The notes under the pieces: generated by a model
Told to the model about the DNA's origin: nothing
The model's database searches: none
What the model saw: the letters and a program-made list of their open reading frames with translations, nothing else
Shown: piece by piece, positions 32,799 through 43,203 of the stretch
How the letters are laid out: every line of letters starts with the position of its first letter
Position numbering within the stretch: the first letter of the stretch is position 1
Made by a program: the position numbers and the translations under genes
IMG/VR virus record: IMGVR_UViG_3300027833_000053
Location: 1 to 59,901 of that record
From: a virus
Length of the DNA stretch: 59,901 nt
Reading direction: 5' to 3' (one strand)

Positions 32799-34595
32799 TT
32801 AATATTGTGAATTTGCGTTTAGTTGATTCCAGTCGTTCTGTAACTGTTGGAACTCATTTATTTCTTGTTGCGAATTTAAGCTATTTTTTACAAAACCATT
32901 GAACTCTGATATGTTGTTTGTTAATAAAGCCTTACCTACCTCACTATTTTTATCTGATAGCGCTTGGTCTATTAAGTCTATTCTACTAAACAAATCAGAT
33001 GTACTAGAAGACTGAGCCATTAAACTAGAAAGTAATGGAGTAAACATAGAGTTTGTAACGCCATGTCTTTTAAATACAGGTAAAAGCGTGTTAGCTGCTT
33101 CTGATTGAGTTTGTTCAACAAAAACGTCATTACCATCAAAATGATTAGTAGAGATGTTTACAATGCTTTGTTCTTTATTTTTTCTTTTATTGTCTTTATG
33201 AGCTGATTGATTTTTTCTATCACTAGCTTCATTAGAAATAATTTTAAAATCAGCTTCACTAGATATTTCAGAAGCTAAACTTTCAGACATTTGTATTTCT
33301 TTATAATAATAATCGTCTCTAACAGGGTCATCTTCTCTTAATTGAGCAACCATAACCATAGAAGGCTTTGCTCCGCTAGATTCGTAATTTTTTCTTAGTT
33401 CTTCATTTTTTGCAGGGTCATCTGTCATAACAGCTAGTTGTTCTTTGCCGTCTATTATATACTTGTAAGCATAATGATAACCTGTTACTTCTAAATCATA
33501 AGCTTCACTTTCTCCGCCTAAAGTCTCTCCGTACCATTGAGTGTCTTCTATTTGAGAACCATCAGATTGTTTAAATAATCCCATAGATTCTACATTCTTT
33601 AACATTTTATTTTCTGAACCAAATACACTTTTAGTAATTTTATCTTCATAGTTTTCATAAACCCTTCCACTACCAACTACACTTACGCCTCTTTTAGTTT
33701 CAGGCTTTGCTTTTTTAGTGTAACCATGTCTACCAAGTTCACTCTCAACAACTGAAAATATATTTTCTGAAGCATTTGCTGAAAACGGATTAGTGTCATT
33801 AAGATTTACTTTTTGTAAAGTTTGAGCTGATTGAAGCAACTCTCCTCCTACAGTTCTATCATCTTCTTTAGTACCCATTAATCCTGGTTGATTATTTAGG
33901 TATTTAAGACTAACGTATTGTTCTAGGTTGGCTTGTGTTACTTGAGAGCGGTCTGTAATTCCATACTCCCTCATATAATTAGAAATAATTATTTGCTGAT
34001 TTTTTCCTTCGTCTCCTGCTAATACATCAGAAGGTAAAACTTCTCTACCTGAACTTACTGCACTTTGATAGTTTCCTATATCTTGTATTTGTCCAGAATA
34101 TCTAAAAGAGTTAGTTGTTCCGTCTATATAACTTTCTAAAGCTCTTGTATCTTTATCCATAACTAAGTGAGCTTTATCACTATTAGTTAATTCATAGTAC
34201 TTAGCAATTTCTGCTTCGTTAGTTTTTATTTCACCAATTTTAGCTTCATAATCTCCTATAGCCGAAGTCCACTTGTCGTTACCTTCAGCAGTCATGTATC
34301 TCATTACATTGCCACCATACTTAGCTACACCAGCTTTCATTTCGTCAATAACACTATCCATGTTGGTAACTAAATTTTGTGCATCAGCTTTTCTGGTAGT
34401 TACACTAGCGGCTATTTTTTGTGCTGCTTGTCTGTTCTGAGCTAAAGTCTGAGACAGTTGATATTGCTGTTGTTGTTTTTGTTGAGACATTTGATATTGC
34501 GTTTGTGCAATATTTAACTCTCTTGCTTTAGCAGCTTTTCTATCTGAAGAAAAAATGCCTAATAAAGCCGCTGATGTACCTTTATTTATTTCCAT
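32799..34595 (-). CDS. Internal virion protein, coiled-coil rich
   Basis: A 598-residue polar protein. Residues 15-70 are a Gln-rich coiled coil (AQTQYQMSQQKQQQQYQLSQ) and the rest alternates helices with Asp/Glu/Asn-rich loops. No enzymatic motif is seen. It lies 1 base upstream of the giant protein and directly after the lysozyme protein, the place of internal core or cargo proteins in crAss-like and T7-like podoviruses. Possibly packaged with the giant protein as scaffold or partner. Confidence 0.62.
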   Translation of the reverse strand: MEINKGTSAALLGIFSSDRKAAKARELNIAQTQYQMSQQKQQQQYQLSQTLAQNRQAAQKIAASVTTRKADAQNLVTNMDSVIDEMKAGVAKYGGNVMRYMTAEGNDKWTSAIGDYEAKIGEIKTNEAEIAKYYELTNSDKAHLVMDKDTRALESYIDGTTNSFRYSGQIQDIGNYQSAVSSGREVLPSDVLAGDEGKNQQIIISNYMREYGITDRSQVTQANLEQYVSLKYLNNQPGLMGTKEDDRTVGGELLQSAQTLQKVNLNDTNPFSANASENIFSVVESELGRHGYTKKAKPETKRGVSVVGSGRVYENYEDKITKSVFGSENKMLKNVESMGLFKQSDGSQIEDTQWYGETLGGESEAYDLEVTGYHYAYKYIIDGKEQLAVMTDDPAKNEELRKNYESSGAKPSMVMVAQLREDDPVRDDYYYKEIQMSESLASEISSEADFKIISNEASDRKNQSAHKDNKRKNKEQSIVNISTNHFDGNDVFVEQTQSEAANTLLPVFKRHGVTNSMFTPLLSSLMAQSSSTSDLFSRIDLIDQALSDKNSEVGKALLTNNISEFNGFVKNSLNSQQEINEFQQLQNDWNQLNANSQY

Positions 34596-36661
34596 TATTG
34601 TTCTGTTTCTGTATTGTTTTCATTATTTCCAAATAGTCCAGGCAAAACGCTAGAAGCAAATTTACCTAAAAGTCCAGAAGAATATTTCTCTTTTACATCA
34701 TAACCTGCGCTAGCGTCATTTATCATCACTTGTGTAAGTTGATTTTGCATTGCGTCTGCTTTTGCATTATTAACATTGTCCATAGCGTATTTGAAAGCTG
34801 ATGCAGCTAACTGTTGATTTGTGCTGTACTGATTGTTAATTTCCTGCATTTTTTCATTCCTCATCTGTTGAGCATTATTAATGTCAAACTTTTCTTTAAA
34901 CATTAACGTTCTATTAAACTGCTCTTTATTAGCTTGCATTGCGGCATCGTCTTTTGCAGCAAAGTCTAATAACGCAGCTTGTCTTTGCGAGTCTAACACT
35001 CCACTCATAGCTAATAACTTAGCTCTGTCTCCAGCAGTTCCTCTTACAGCGTTTTCTATACCTAAAGCATAAGAGTCGCTAATTTGTTTTCTAGCAGCAG
35101 CTTCTTGGTCAGGACTAAAGCCTCTTTTTGATAACTGCTCTTGCTGATATAACTCTGCGTTAAAAGCATCAGACAGCTCAGGCATATCTATTTCAGCTCT
35201 AGGTTCGTTAGCAGCCTTTAATGCTTTAGCTCCCACTAATGCAGAAGCAATAGTGCCTATACCTCCTATACTGTCTAACAATCCTTTTTGAACATTCATT
35301 TCAGGTAGTGCAGGAGTTGCTATATCAGCTGCATCACCATCTATGTTTCCAACAACTAAGTCGTTATCTAAAGCTTGTTGAGCTAAGTCAGCTTCATCAC
35401 CGTCTATATTACCTACAACAGGGTCTTCTGTTTCATCAACTTTTACCTCTTCAGTTTCTTTTGCTTTTTTGTCTTTGTCAGATTCAGATTTTAAAAAATT
35501 ATCTAAATCTTTGTCTTCTGTAAGGTTAATCGGTTCATCGGGCTGTCTATTAAAATCTGGTATATTAGAGTTGGAGGTAGATAAATCTATTGAGTCTGGG
35601 TCAAAAGTTTCAACTTTAGGTAAATTGTTTATTGAATAGTCTTTGTCATACCCAAAGCTTTTATCGTTAACCTTGCTTTCAACTTCCCGTAAAGTATATG
35701 GTAATTTTTTTGCATAAATACTATTGTCGATGTCGCCTCCACCAAATTTTTCTTTTTCTTTCAAATAGGCTTGTTCAGGTATTGAATAGACATCACCATT
35801 TTTATTTTCAAAAACAAAATAATTTTTTTCACCTAACTTTATAAATTTTCCTTCACCTAATTTAAAAGATTCGTTATCTTCACTTACTTCTTCATCGTTG
35901 TTTTGTTGTATTTGTTCATCAACAGTAAGCTCTGTATCGTTTGTAAAAAATGTATCTCTATCTATTTGTTGAAAAACACCATCTTCATCCGTGTAGGTTA
36001 TAACTTCTTTTCCACCTGCTACAGTTAACCTAGCTGTCGGGCCGTACTTAGCTTCTATATCGTCTACAGTAACCTCTTTAACTTTAGTATTGTTAGGTGT
36101 GTTTTCTCCTGGAGTATAATTTGACTCTAAGTCTAAATTAGCAACCCCATCTATTCTTGATTGTATTTTTTCTTGAGACTGGTCAGCTGGTATTTCAAAC
36201 TCTAACATAAATATTTTTGTTGAGTCTGAAACACTTGTAAAGTCTGTAGATAAAAACTTTTTTGCTTCTCTTTCAGTTAATGCAAAATCTATTTGTCCTT
36301 TCCAGTTGGTTTTCCAATCTTTACCAACTGCATCAACCATACTTTTAAATCTACTTCCTTGATGTTGAAATAAACCTCCTGCTGTTGGTATAATGTCTGC
36401 TATTAAATTTTCTTCTACTTCTTGACCTGCTTTAGTGGGATGTGAATCGCCATATACATAACCACTTCCTTTTTTGTAAACTAGCTTTTGTTTATTTTTT
36501 AACTTACCTGTTGGGTCAGCTATCATAGAGTCTCCTCTTGCACCAGAGTCGTATGCACTTTCAGCCTTAATGTTAGCTATCATACCCATAGCGTGTTCGT
36601 GTGTAACGCCTGGTTTATTTCTTAGGTAATTATATATTTCTTGTGATGATGCTTTTGCCAT
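34595..36661 (-). CDS. Internal virion protein with N-terminal tail-lysozyme domain
   Basis: A 688-residue protein. Residues 1-140 match phage tail lysozyme domains: AMGMIANIKAESAYDSGARGD with the likely catalytic E34, then AGGLFQHQGSRFKSM and WKGQIDFALTE. This would open peptidoglycan during DNA entry. Residues 140-440 are acidic and low complexity with a duplicated GNIDGD motif (about residues 415-450). Residues 480-688 are Ala/Gln-rich helices (RKQISDSYALGIENAVRG; AALLDFAAKDDAAMQ) typical of internal core proteins. Its genes on both sides overlap by one base, indicating coordinated expression. Confidence 0.8.
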   Translation of the reverse strand: MAKASSQEIYNYLRNKPGVTHEHAMGMIANIKAESAYDSGARGDSMIADPTGKLKNKQKLVYKKGSGYVYGDSHPTKAGQEVEENLIADIIPTAGGLFQHQGSRFKSMVDAVGKDWKTNWKGQIDFALTEREAKKFLSTDFTSVSDSTKIFMLEFEIPADQSQEKIQSRIDGVANLDLESNYTPGENTPNNTKVKEVTVDDIEAKYGPTARLTVAGGKEVITYTDEDGVFQQIDRDTFFTNDTELTVDEQIQQNNDEEVSEDNESFKLGEGKFIKLGEKNYFVFENKNGDVYSIPEQAYLKEKEKFGGGDIDNSIYAKKLPYTLREVESKVNDKSFGYDKDYSINNLPKVETFDPDSIDLSTSNSNIPDFNRQPDEPINLTEDKDLDNFLKSESDKDKKAKETEEVKVDETEDPVVGNIDGDEADLAQQALDNDLVVGNIDGDAADIATPALPEMNVQKGLLDSIGGIGTIASALVGAKALKAANEPRAEIDMPELSDAFNAELYQQEQLSKRGFSPDQEAAARKQISDSYALGIENAVRGTAGDRAKLLAMSGVLDSQRQAALLDFAAKDDAAMQANKEQFNRTLMFKEKFDINNAQQMRNEKMQEINNQYSTNQQLAASAFKYAMDNVNNAKADAMQNQLTQVMINDASAGYDVKEKYSSGLLGKFASSVLPGLFGNNENNTETEQ

Positions 36662-37392
36662 TATGATATGTCGTAAGTATTGTTATATTTAGAAGCCATT
36701 TCCATGTAATCTTGATTAGCGTCAATCAAATCTTGTTTTTGTTCTAACTTTCTGCTTTTGTATTGAGCTTCTTCTTTTGCTTCCCTTTTTTCTTTTCTTT
36801 TTTTCTTTCTGTGTTTCATGTATAATAAAGCTCCAGCACCTAAAGCTAAAGGAGCTAAAGGAGTTAATGCAGCTAACCCTGCACCTGCACCTGCACCTGC
36901 TGCACCTGCACCTGCTCCACCACTAAGTCCAAGTTTTCCTATAAGTCCTTTTAGCCCACCCGAACCTAACAATGGCTTTATTTGATTTACTAAATTCACT
37001 CCTTGTGAAACAGTATTCATTACGTTGCTAGGGCCAGTTGTTGTTAGTTGTTGTGCTTGCTCACCTGGAGCTTCTTCGTAATAATTTGTAAAAGTTCCAT
37101 CAGTAGCACTTTGATATTGATTAGGGCCAGTGCTTCCTTCTATGTTAGAACCAGAAGCTAGACTCATTGAGTTGTATGCGTATGGGTCTTGTAGTGAATT
37201 ACCATAATTAATCGAAGACATTGTTGGAGAACCTCCTAAATTCATGCCTTGACCACTCTGCATTCCAAAGTCTAAATTTCCACTACCAGCTCCTGAAGGT
37301 GATAATATCATTTGTTTTATTTGCTCATCAGTCAAACCTGCATAAGCTGGGTTATTTCTTAAAGTCATAAACTCGTCCGTACCGTCTGCCAT
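36661..37392 (-). CDS. Gly/Ala-rich internal protein with hydrophobic segment
   Basis: A 243-residue protein. The first 140 residues are Ser/Gly/Gln/Asn-rich and disordered. Residues 150-195 are Gly/Ala/Leu-rich and hydrophobic (GAGLAALTPLAPLALGAGALLYM), flanked by a basic tract KHRKKKRKEKREAKEE, a membrane-inserting layout. It may be an ejected channel protein, like small ejection proteins of other podoviruses. A hexanucleotide tandem repeat codes for part of the Ala/Gly run. A promoter box lies 35 bases upstream. Confidence 0.6.
   Translation of the reverse strand: MADGTDEFMTLRNNPAYAGLTDEQIKQMILSPSGAGSGNLDFGMQSGQGMNLGGSPTMSSINYGNSLQDPYAYNSMSLASGSNIEGSTGPNQYQSATDGTFTNYYEEAPGEQAQQLTTTGPSNVMNTVSQGVNLVNQIKPLLGSGGLKGLIGKLGLSGGAGAGAAGAGAGAGLAALTPLAPLALGAGALLYMKHRKKKRKEKREAKEEAQYKSRKLEQKQDLIDANQDYMEMASKYNNTYDIS
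36879..36917. repeat. Short tandem hexanucleotide repeat
   Basis: About six imperfect copies of GCACCT on the plus strand, coding on the minus strand for the Ala-Gly run of the membrane-like segment in the 243-residue protein. Because units are multiples of three, length changes would keep the frame and vary the hydrophobic stretch. Confidence 0.7.
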
Positions 37393-40300
37393 TATTTAAA
37401 AGATTGTCTAATTTTAGCTACTATCGCAAAGATACTAAATTTAGTGTTATTGTTATTTTTAAGTTTTATTTTAGAGTAAGTACCAACAAGTCTTTTTGCT
37501 GCTGTCTTACCTCTTAGTGGAAAGCTAAGTATACCTTCTCTAAGTGTGTGTATTAAATCACTAGCAAATGTAGTGGTTTGTTCTGCTGTTTTGTCTGTGC
37601 TAAAAGCTGCTCCAGTTAAACTTACAGTTCCATCAGTATCTGTATCGCCTATAACCTCAACAGCATCAAACTTTTTACTATTTACAGCTCCATCATTTAC
37701 TATAATTTCTATGTCTTGCTCATAAGTACTTGTAAATATTTTACCATAGTTAGAAGCGTCTTTATCAAATTCGTAAACCTTGCTGCAAGCAGCATTACCA
37801 TTACCTATGGTTTCGTTTATTCTACCATGAGAATACAAATTACCTTGGTGCATAATCCACAAAGGAGGAGTTGCGTTTGACTTGCTTTCAAAAGCATTCA
37901 TATACTCGTTGTAAGCAATAGATATTTTATTGACAGTGCTTCCAGTTTTATCAGAAAAAGTAAATATTACTCTTTTTTCTTTTTGGTCATAACCTACACT
38001 TACACCTCTAGCGTCTTGAGCAAAGTGCTGTTGTGAGTCTTGTATTCTTGGGTATGTAGTATTAGGTTTTTTAGACTTAAAGGTAGACGTAGAAGAAATT
38101 GTGTCGTTCATAAACTTCATCACCCCTTTATCAGAAATGCTTTCAAGCCTGTCTGTAAACCTGTGTATCTTAGAGTTTTTTGCGTCTACAAAATACAAAG
38201 CATTATCCGTAGATAAAACTCCTTCTCTATGTATGCTACCGTATTGTTTTGATATATAAGAGTGGTTTTCAATAGTATTAGCAGAGCCAATTAAAATTCC
38301 TTCTGCTCCTCCAATTAAAGCTCTACTATTAATAAATAATTTTGTAAACCCTGAGTCTTGCAAACAGTATAGATTATCTCTAAAATTAACTATAGAGTTT
38401 ATTTCACCAGCATCATTATCTAAGTCGTGAAACTGCACAACAGGAAATTGTCTATAAGAATCTTCTAATTCTCCAGAGACTTTGCTTTTGCTGTATGCAA
38501 CCTGAACAGGTTGGTCTAAGTCTATAGCCTTTTTTGATTCGTCTACAGATATATAACCCTTAAAGTTAGGCTCTTGACTATAAACAGAATTGTATAACAA
38601 GTCGTTTTTATTTGGTATTACATCAGGAAAAAATCCAGCTTCAGCTTTACCTGCTTGTAAATGAAATCCACTTCTCATGTCTGGATTAACTCTTGACTCT
38701 ACTGGATAAGTAATAAACTTAGCAGCAGAACCGTCTGGATGATAGTGAGACATTGATAATTGATGAGAAAAAATAGATGTAAATACATCTCCACCATGAA
38801 CAGTCTGTTTAAAATTTGTGCCTGAAGTGTGTCCAGGAACAACTACCTTAACAAATTCTCCAGCTTTAATGTACCTTGTGTTGAACAAAGAGTCATTCGT
38901 TACTCCGCCATACATAGACTCTCTTTCAGAGCTACTTTTAACTATGTCTACAAGTAACATATAAGGATTCTTTTTATGTCTATAAGAGTTAGGCCATAGT
39001 AAATTACCATCACCTAAAATAAGTCTATTAAGGTTAGGTATTCTTGGCATACCAGCAGGAGAAACAAATATTCCTTTATTACCTTTTTGTACGCTTTTTA
39101 CTTTTTGATAAGAAGTTGATGTCGTGCTAACTAAATAAGATTCAAAATAACTTGTGTATGTAGTGTCGTCATCATCAGGAGACCCTTCTGGAGTTAATCC
39201 TGCTGCCCTTACGTTACCATAAGTCATGTTAATAAAATTCTTATTGTATTTATTAACTCTAGTAGTATCTCCTTCTAAAACCTCTTCTGCCTGGTCTAAA
39301 AGAATACTTCTAACGTATAGAAGTTTTGCATCAGCACTACCAGTAGCATTACTGTCGCTTATATCAAAAAAGTAACTACCAAAAGTGCTGTTATTGTTAT
39401 AAGCTTTAATTGCAGAGTCTCCATTAGTAAATGTTTGTTCTGCTAAAATTGAAAACTGTGTATCTACAGTATATGTTTTTCCAAAATATTTATGCTGACC
39501 ATCTGTTGCGTTAACAACTTTTTTTCCATAATATCTTTGTCCAGCAGTTGAATTTCCAAATGTATAAGATTCTGTTGATTGAAACTGAATGTTGTCTTTA
39601 AGACTTATTGTAGATACAGTTTTTATTCTATCTGTTGATGAGTGTTTGTATGGATAAACACCAAAAAGACTATCTGGACTATAGACTACACCTATGTTTG
39701 GTACACCCCAAAACCTATTTCTTACAGCGCTTGTGTCTGAATAGTTTTGTGAATATGAAGAACCAAAAATGAAAGATGTAGGCTCGTTAGCGTTAGTTTC
39801 ATCATGCTCATCGTAAAATATGTGTTCTGCCACCCCATACTTTGCTCTAAAGTCTTCTAGCTTTTCATTAACTAAAATTCTATTAGCTTCATTAGTGCCA
39901 CCTATATTGCCTTCTGCTTCATTTTTAAGAGAGTTGGTAGTTCCTTCATCATTAAATATTAAGTTAGCTCCCTCTCTAAAAAGTCCAGACTGCATCACAG
40001 ACGCGTCTTGCATACTTCTTTCAGCTCTTACTATTTGAAATCCTGATATTTTATCTAAAACAGACTGAGGAAATTTAAACTCGCACACTATAGCTAAATC
40101 CATAGTGTAGTGTTTAAAAGTACGCTGTGCAGATGAGTCCGTGTCTGTAATTGGATATAAAAAATTTCTTGCGCTATTATTTGTTGCGTCAAAATTAGAA
40201 ACGTTATTAAAAAAGTTGTACGGTAAATCTACGTGTCCAGGAACAGCTATACCGTCTACAACATCAAGTCTATAATCTTCTGCGCAAACATTTCCATTAA

Positions 40301-42542
40301 TTCTTGGCGGCTTACCAACAGTTGTAATTACATCTACTGGACTTCCACCTTTTGTTGATTTTACAGTTCCTAATTCTAATTCTAAATTTCTGTCTCCATG
40401 CTCAGGCATTTGGACATCTCCCATCCATAATGTGTTTATTGGGTTTCCTTTTTTATCAAAAAACAATACACCTAATCTATATATCTCTCCTCTTTTGTAG
40501 CCTTTTAAAGTAAGCATTTGAGGGTCTTTATTACTAGAAGATGTGGTGCTAGAAAAAACTTTTGCGTCAGTATTGTTTATATCAACAGAGGTTATGCTGT
40601 CGTTAGTTTGTATGTAAGGAGCTTCTGAAGGATTAGCTTTTACTTCATCTGAAACTTTTGGAATTGTTTTAAATGAAAGTCTCACTCCAGCTCCAGCGTA
40701 GTAACCAGGAGATACCGCTCCTAAAACTCTCATAGCCTTACTTACTTGATTTGCTTCACTAGCATCAACAGTTTCATTTAAGGTATAGCTGTAGCCTCCA
40801 TTAGAACCTAATTCATCAGCAGTAATTGTAGTAAATTGACCTAAGTAAGAGTAAGTGTGAGATGTGACAAGATTAAGAGTGATGTTGTCATCTTGTATAA
40901 TGTTAACCTCGTCTAGCTCTATAAATAATTTTCTAACTCCAGTAGGAACATTTGTAATTGTAAGTCCAATATTATCCCAAGCAGTCATAAATCCAGTAGC
41001 TCCTTGACCATTAGCAAAATTATTTTCACCTATTGCCTCTCCATTTACAACGTGTGTGGTTGATGAGTCTTGCCAGTTCCCTGAAGAATTATAAAACTTA
41101 TTATAAGTTCCATCTCCCGTTGTATCTACTTTTATTCTCCAGTGATATTTAAATTTATCTGAAGCTTCATATTTTTTTACGCTATCATTACCTCCTGCAT
41201 TAATATAATTTGCAGAAGAAAATATAGTTAAATTTCCAAAGTCTACGCCAGAACCAAAAGTTTCTTCAACAGCCGTACCTAGTGTAAAACCATTGTTTTT
41301 TGGTTGATACAAAACTGATTGAGTTGTAGGAGTAGATGAACTTAAATTTTTAGAATAATTAACTTGAAAGTTTCCTGGTAAAAATCTATAACCGCCTATA
41401 TCTTGATTAGCTCTTACATACTCTCCACTTGACAAATATCTTGTAGCTTTTTTAACATTTGTTGTAGACCATCTTTCTAAAGTAGGATTAAACTCATCAG
41501 AACTTACAAAAGCGTCTCTTTTTCTTGTGTTTACAGCAAATAAAATATTGTCTTTAATTGCTAAGTCTTTTGCTACATCAAAAGTATTTTTAGGCTCAAG
41601 TATTTCGTTAATAGAGACTTCGTTATCACTTTCATTTCTACTATGAGTAAAGGTTATAGAGTTTGAACCATCTATAAGTCTGTCAGAAACAAGATACACT
41701 TTTTGTGTGCCATTAAGTTGTTCGTAGAAAATAGCAAAAAGTTTTGCTCTTTCAAAAGTTGAATCTACATTGTCAAGCTTTAAAGTTAAACCCATCGTAG
41801 AGTCTATTCCTTGAGGAGAACCCATAAATTTTTTATAAGCGCCTGTGTTAACCGTAGTATGATAGAGTCCAGACAAAGGTAAAGCTGCTGTTTCTGCACC
41901 ATCCTGAGTCACGTACTTTGCGCAATACTGATAAGTACCAACTCTTAAAGAACCTCCTACAACACCTGTTAAATATGGGCTTTGTGGCTTCACAGAAGGC
42001 AACAGTTCTAAATTGTTTATAGGTAGCTGAGTAATTGTTATTGGATAGTTTTCTAATTCATATACCTCAAGCTCTAAGTTCATAGACCTTACTGGGTTTA
42101 TATTGTCAGTCCAGTAAATTCTTCTTGTTGATTTATTTTCATAAGAACCCACAACCTTTACTGGCTGTGTTTCTGTCATATTTAAAGCAGCAGAATAAAG
42201 ATGAGTTGCAGCACCAACAGAATTTGTTTCACTAGTAAAAGAATCGTCATCATTTTTAGTAAACATAAAAATCTTTGTAGTAGAAGCTGATGCTGTAATT
42301 CCGTCTACGTGAATTAAAACTATTTTGTCAGCAAAAGAATAATAACCTACAATATTACCATCTGTTAATCCTGTATTTATTCTTTCTGTTTGACCTTTAA
42401 AGTTTTCTACAGAAAATGTGTTTCCTTCAAGTCCAACTACCTTAATGTTGTTTGCGTCCCTGTATGTGCCTGGAGGCTGCATTCTTGGGTCAACATCCAT
42501 GTTAAGTCCAGCCTGAAATGTATTTGGTTTTGCTTTTGGCAT
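37392..42542 (-). CDS. Large tail stabilization/muzzle-type protein
   Basis: A 1716-residue beta-rich protein. The opening (NTFQAGLNMDVDPRMQPPGTYRDANNIK) is typical of the very large stabilization proteins of crAss-like phages and their relatives, which form the tail knob or muzzle. Long stretches read as beta-propeller or beta-sandwich strands (GNIVGYYSFADKIVLIHVDG; NFRDNLYCLQDSGFTKLFIN; DNALYFVDAKNSKIHRF). No catalytic motif is seen. It lies between the tail-tube-like gene and the internal proteins, as in Crassvirales. It is the second largest gene here. Confidence 0.78.
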   Translation of the reverse strand: MPKAKPNTFQAGLNMDVDPRMQPPGTYRDANNIKVVGLEGNTFSVENFKGQTERINTGLTDGNIVGYYSFADKIVLIHVDGITASASTTKIFMFTKNDDDSFTSETNSVGAATHLYSAALNMTETQPVKVVGSYENKSTRRIYWTDNINPVRSMNLELEVYELENYPITITQLPINNLELLPSVKPQSPYLTGVVGGSLRVGTYQYCAKYVTQDGAETAALPLSGLYHTTVNTGAYKKFMGSPQGIDSTMGLTLKLDNVDSTFERAKLFAIFYEQLNGTQKVYLVSDRLIDGSNSITFTHSRNESDNEVSINEILEPKNTFDVAKDLAIKDNILFAVNTRKRDAFVSSDEFNPTLERWSTTNVKKATRYLSSGEYVRANQDIGGYRFLPGNFQVNYSKNLSSSTPTTQSVLYQPKNNGFTLGTAVEETFGSGVDFGNLTIFSSANYINAGGNDSVKKYEASDKFKYHWRIKVDTTGDGTYNKFYNSSGNWQDSSTTHVVNGEAIGENNFANGQGATGFMTAWDNIGLTITNVPTGVRKLFIELDEVNIIQDDNITLNLVTSHTYSYLGQFTTITADELGSNGGYSYTLNETVDASEANQVSKAMRVLGAVSPGYYAGAGVRLSFKTIPKVSDEVKANPSEAPYIQTNDSITSVDINNTDAKVFSSTTSSSNKDPQMLTLKGYKRGEIYRLGVLFFDKKGNPINTLWMGDVQMPEHGDRNLELELGTVKSTKGGSPVDVITTVGKPPRINGNVCAEDYRLDVVDGIAVPGHVDLPYNFFNNVSNFDATNNSARNFLYPITDTDSSAQRTFKHYTMDLAIVCEFKFPQSVLDKISGFQIVRAERSMQDASVMQSGLFREGANLIFNDEGTTNSLKNEAEGNIGGTNEANRILVNEKLEDFRAKYGVAEHIFYDEHDETNANEPTSFIFGSSYSQNYSDTSAVRNRFWGVPNIGVVYSPDSLFGVYPYKHSSTDRIKTVSTISLKDNIQFQSTESYTFGNSTAGQRYYGKKVVNATDGQHKYFGKTYTVDTQFSILAEQTFTNGDSAIKAYNNNSTFGSYFFDISDSNATGSADAKLLYVRSILLDQAEEVLEGDTTRVNKYNKNFINMTYGNVRAAGLTPEGSPDDDDTTYTSYFESYLVSTTSTSYQKVKSVQKGNKGIFVSPAGMPRIPNLNRLILGDGNLLWPNSYRHKKNPYMLLVDIVKSSSERESMYGGVTNDSLFNTRYIKAGEFVKVVVPGHTSGTNFKQTVHGGDVFTSIFSHQLSMSHYHPDGSAAKFITYPVESRVNPDMRSGFHLQAGKAEAGFFPDVIPNKNDLLYNSVYSQEPNFKGYISVDESKKAIDLDQPVQVAYSKSKVSGELEDSYRQFPVVQFHDLDNDAGEINSIVNFRDNLYCLQDSGFTKLFINSRALIGGAEGILIGSANTIENHSYISKQYGSIHREGVLSTDNALYFVDAKNSKIHRFTDRLESISDKGVMKFMNDTISSTSTFKSKKPNTTYPRIQDSQQHFAQDARGVSVGYDQKEKRVIFTFSDKTGSTVNKISIAYNEYMNAFESKSNATPPLWIMHQGNLYSHGRINETIGNGNAACSKVYEFDKDASNYGKIFTSTYEQDIEIIVNDGAVNSKKFDAVEVIGDTDTDGTVSLTGAAFSTDKTAEQTTTFASDLIHTLREGILSFPLRGKTAAKRLVGTYSKIKLKNNNNTKFSIFAIVAKIRQSFK
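37427..37434 (-). promoter_or_regulatory. Bacteroidota-type -7 promoter box (TATCTTTG)
   Basis: TATCTTTGCG on the minus strand inside the end of the stabilization protein gene, 35 bases before the ATG at 37392. Could start a transcript for the Gly-rich, lysozyme, internal and giant protein genes with a short leader. The base after GC is G rather than A, so slightly weaker than the others. Confidence 0.5.
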
Positions 42543-42544
42543 TA

Positions 42545-43201
42545 TTAGTGATTTTTAAGACCGTTAGAAGACTTTATTGGAATTAAAGTGTTCCAATACT
42601 TACCTATCTCAGAAAGTTCCTGAGAGCTTGGCATTCCATCAATACCTCTTGCTTGACCACATAGAAAGAACCATCTTTTTTGCAAATCGTTTATAACGTA
42701 TTGAGGAACTTTACCATTATAGTAATCTATATTTTTAATCATCCACATACAATAAGCTACAACTGCTTCAATGTGAGCGTCATTAATTTTAGGGTATCCG
42801 TCAGCGTCTAAAGGTATTGTAAGTACAGATAAGGTAAGAACTACCCCATCATCAAGCTTTGCGTTTATATATCCATCTTGTATATAATATCTGTCTCCAG
42901 TTACCATGTTGTCTGTGTCTGCATCTACTCCTACAGGATTTCCTCTAAAGTGAGCATGAGTTGGTTTCAGTATAGAGCTGCTATTAGAAACAGAAAGAAC
43001 CTTAACTATATTAGAAGGCAGTGCAGCTCTATTAGAAGCTATAGTTACATTTTCTTCTGTTTGTATAAAAGACTTTAAGCCTCCAATAAACTTTTCTGCT
43101 TCAAAAGCCCATTCTATTATACTCTGTTCTTTGTCTAAGACATCAACACCTAGGTTTCTAGTTACTGAAGCTAATACTCGTTTGATAGATACAAAATTCA
43201 T
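42545..43201 (-). CDS. Tail tube/adaptor-like protein
   Basis: A 218-residue protein with helical start (NFVSIKRVLASVTRNLG) and IEWAFEAEKFIGG, then a beta domain (VLSVSNSS...GDRYYIQDGYINAKLDDGVVLTLSVL) and helical end (VVAYCMWMIKNIDYYNGKVPQYV). This arrangement fits the tail tubular/gp4-like adaptor proteins of podoviruses and the Ttub protein of crAss-like phages. It follows the IHF-like gene and precedes the stabilization protein. Confidence 0.68.
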   Translation of the reverse strand: MNFVSIKRVLASVTRNLGVDVLDKEQSIIEWAFEAEKFIGGLKSFIQTEENVTIASNRAALPSNIVKVLSVSNSSSILKPTHAHFRGNPVGVDADTDNMVTGDRYYIQDGYINAKLDDGVVLTLSVLTIPLDADGYPKINDAHIEAVVAYCMWMIKNIDYYNGKVPQYVINDLQKRWFFLCGQARGIDGMPSSQELSEIGKYWNTLIPIKSSNGLKNH

Positions 43202-43203
43202 AT

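Noticed and set aside
34657-34664. TAAATTTG box on the minus strand in the lysozyme gene
   Set aside because: It lacks the following CA, lies 62 bases before the next start inside coding sequence, and could be chance.
36879-36917. Short repeats as a CRISPR array
   Set aside because: Units are contiguous hexamers without spacers inside a coding region; same for (ATT)6 at 47633. No CRISPR structure anywhere.
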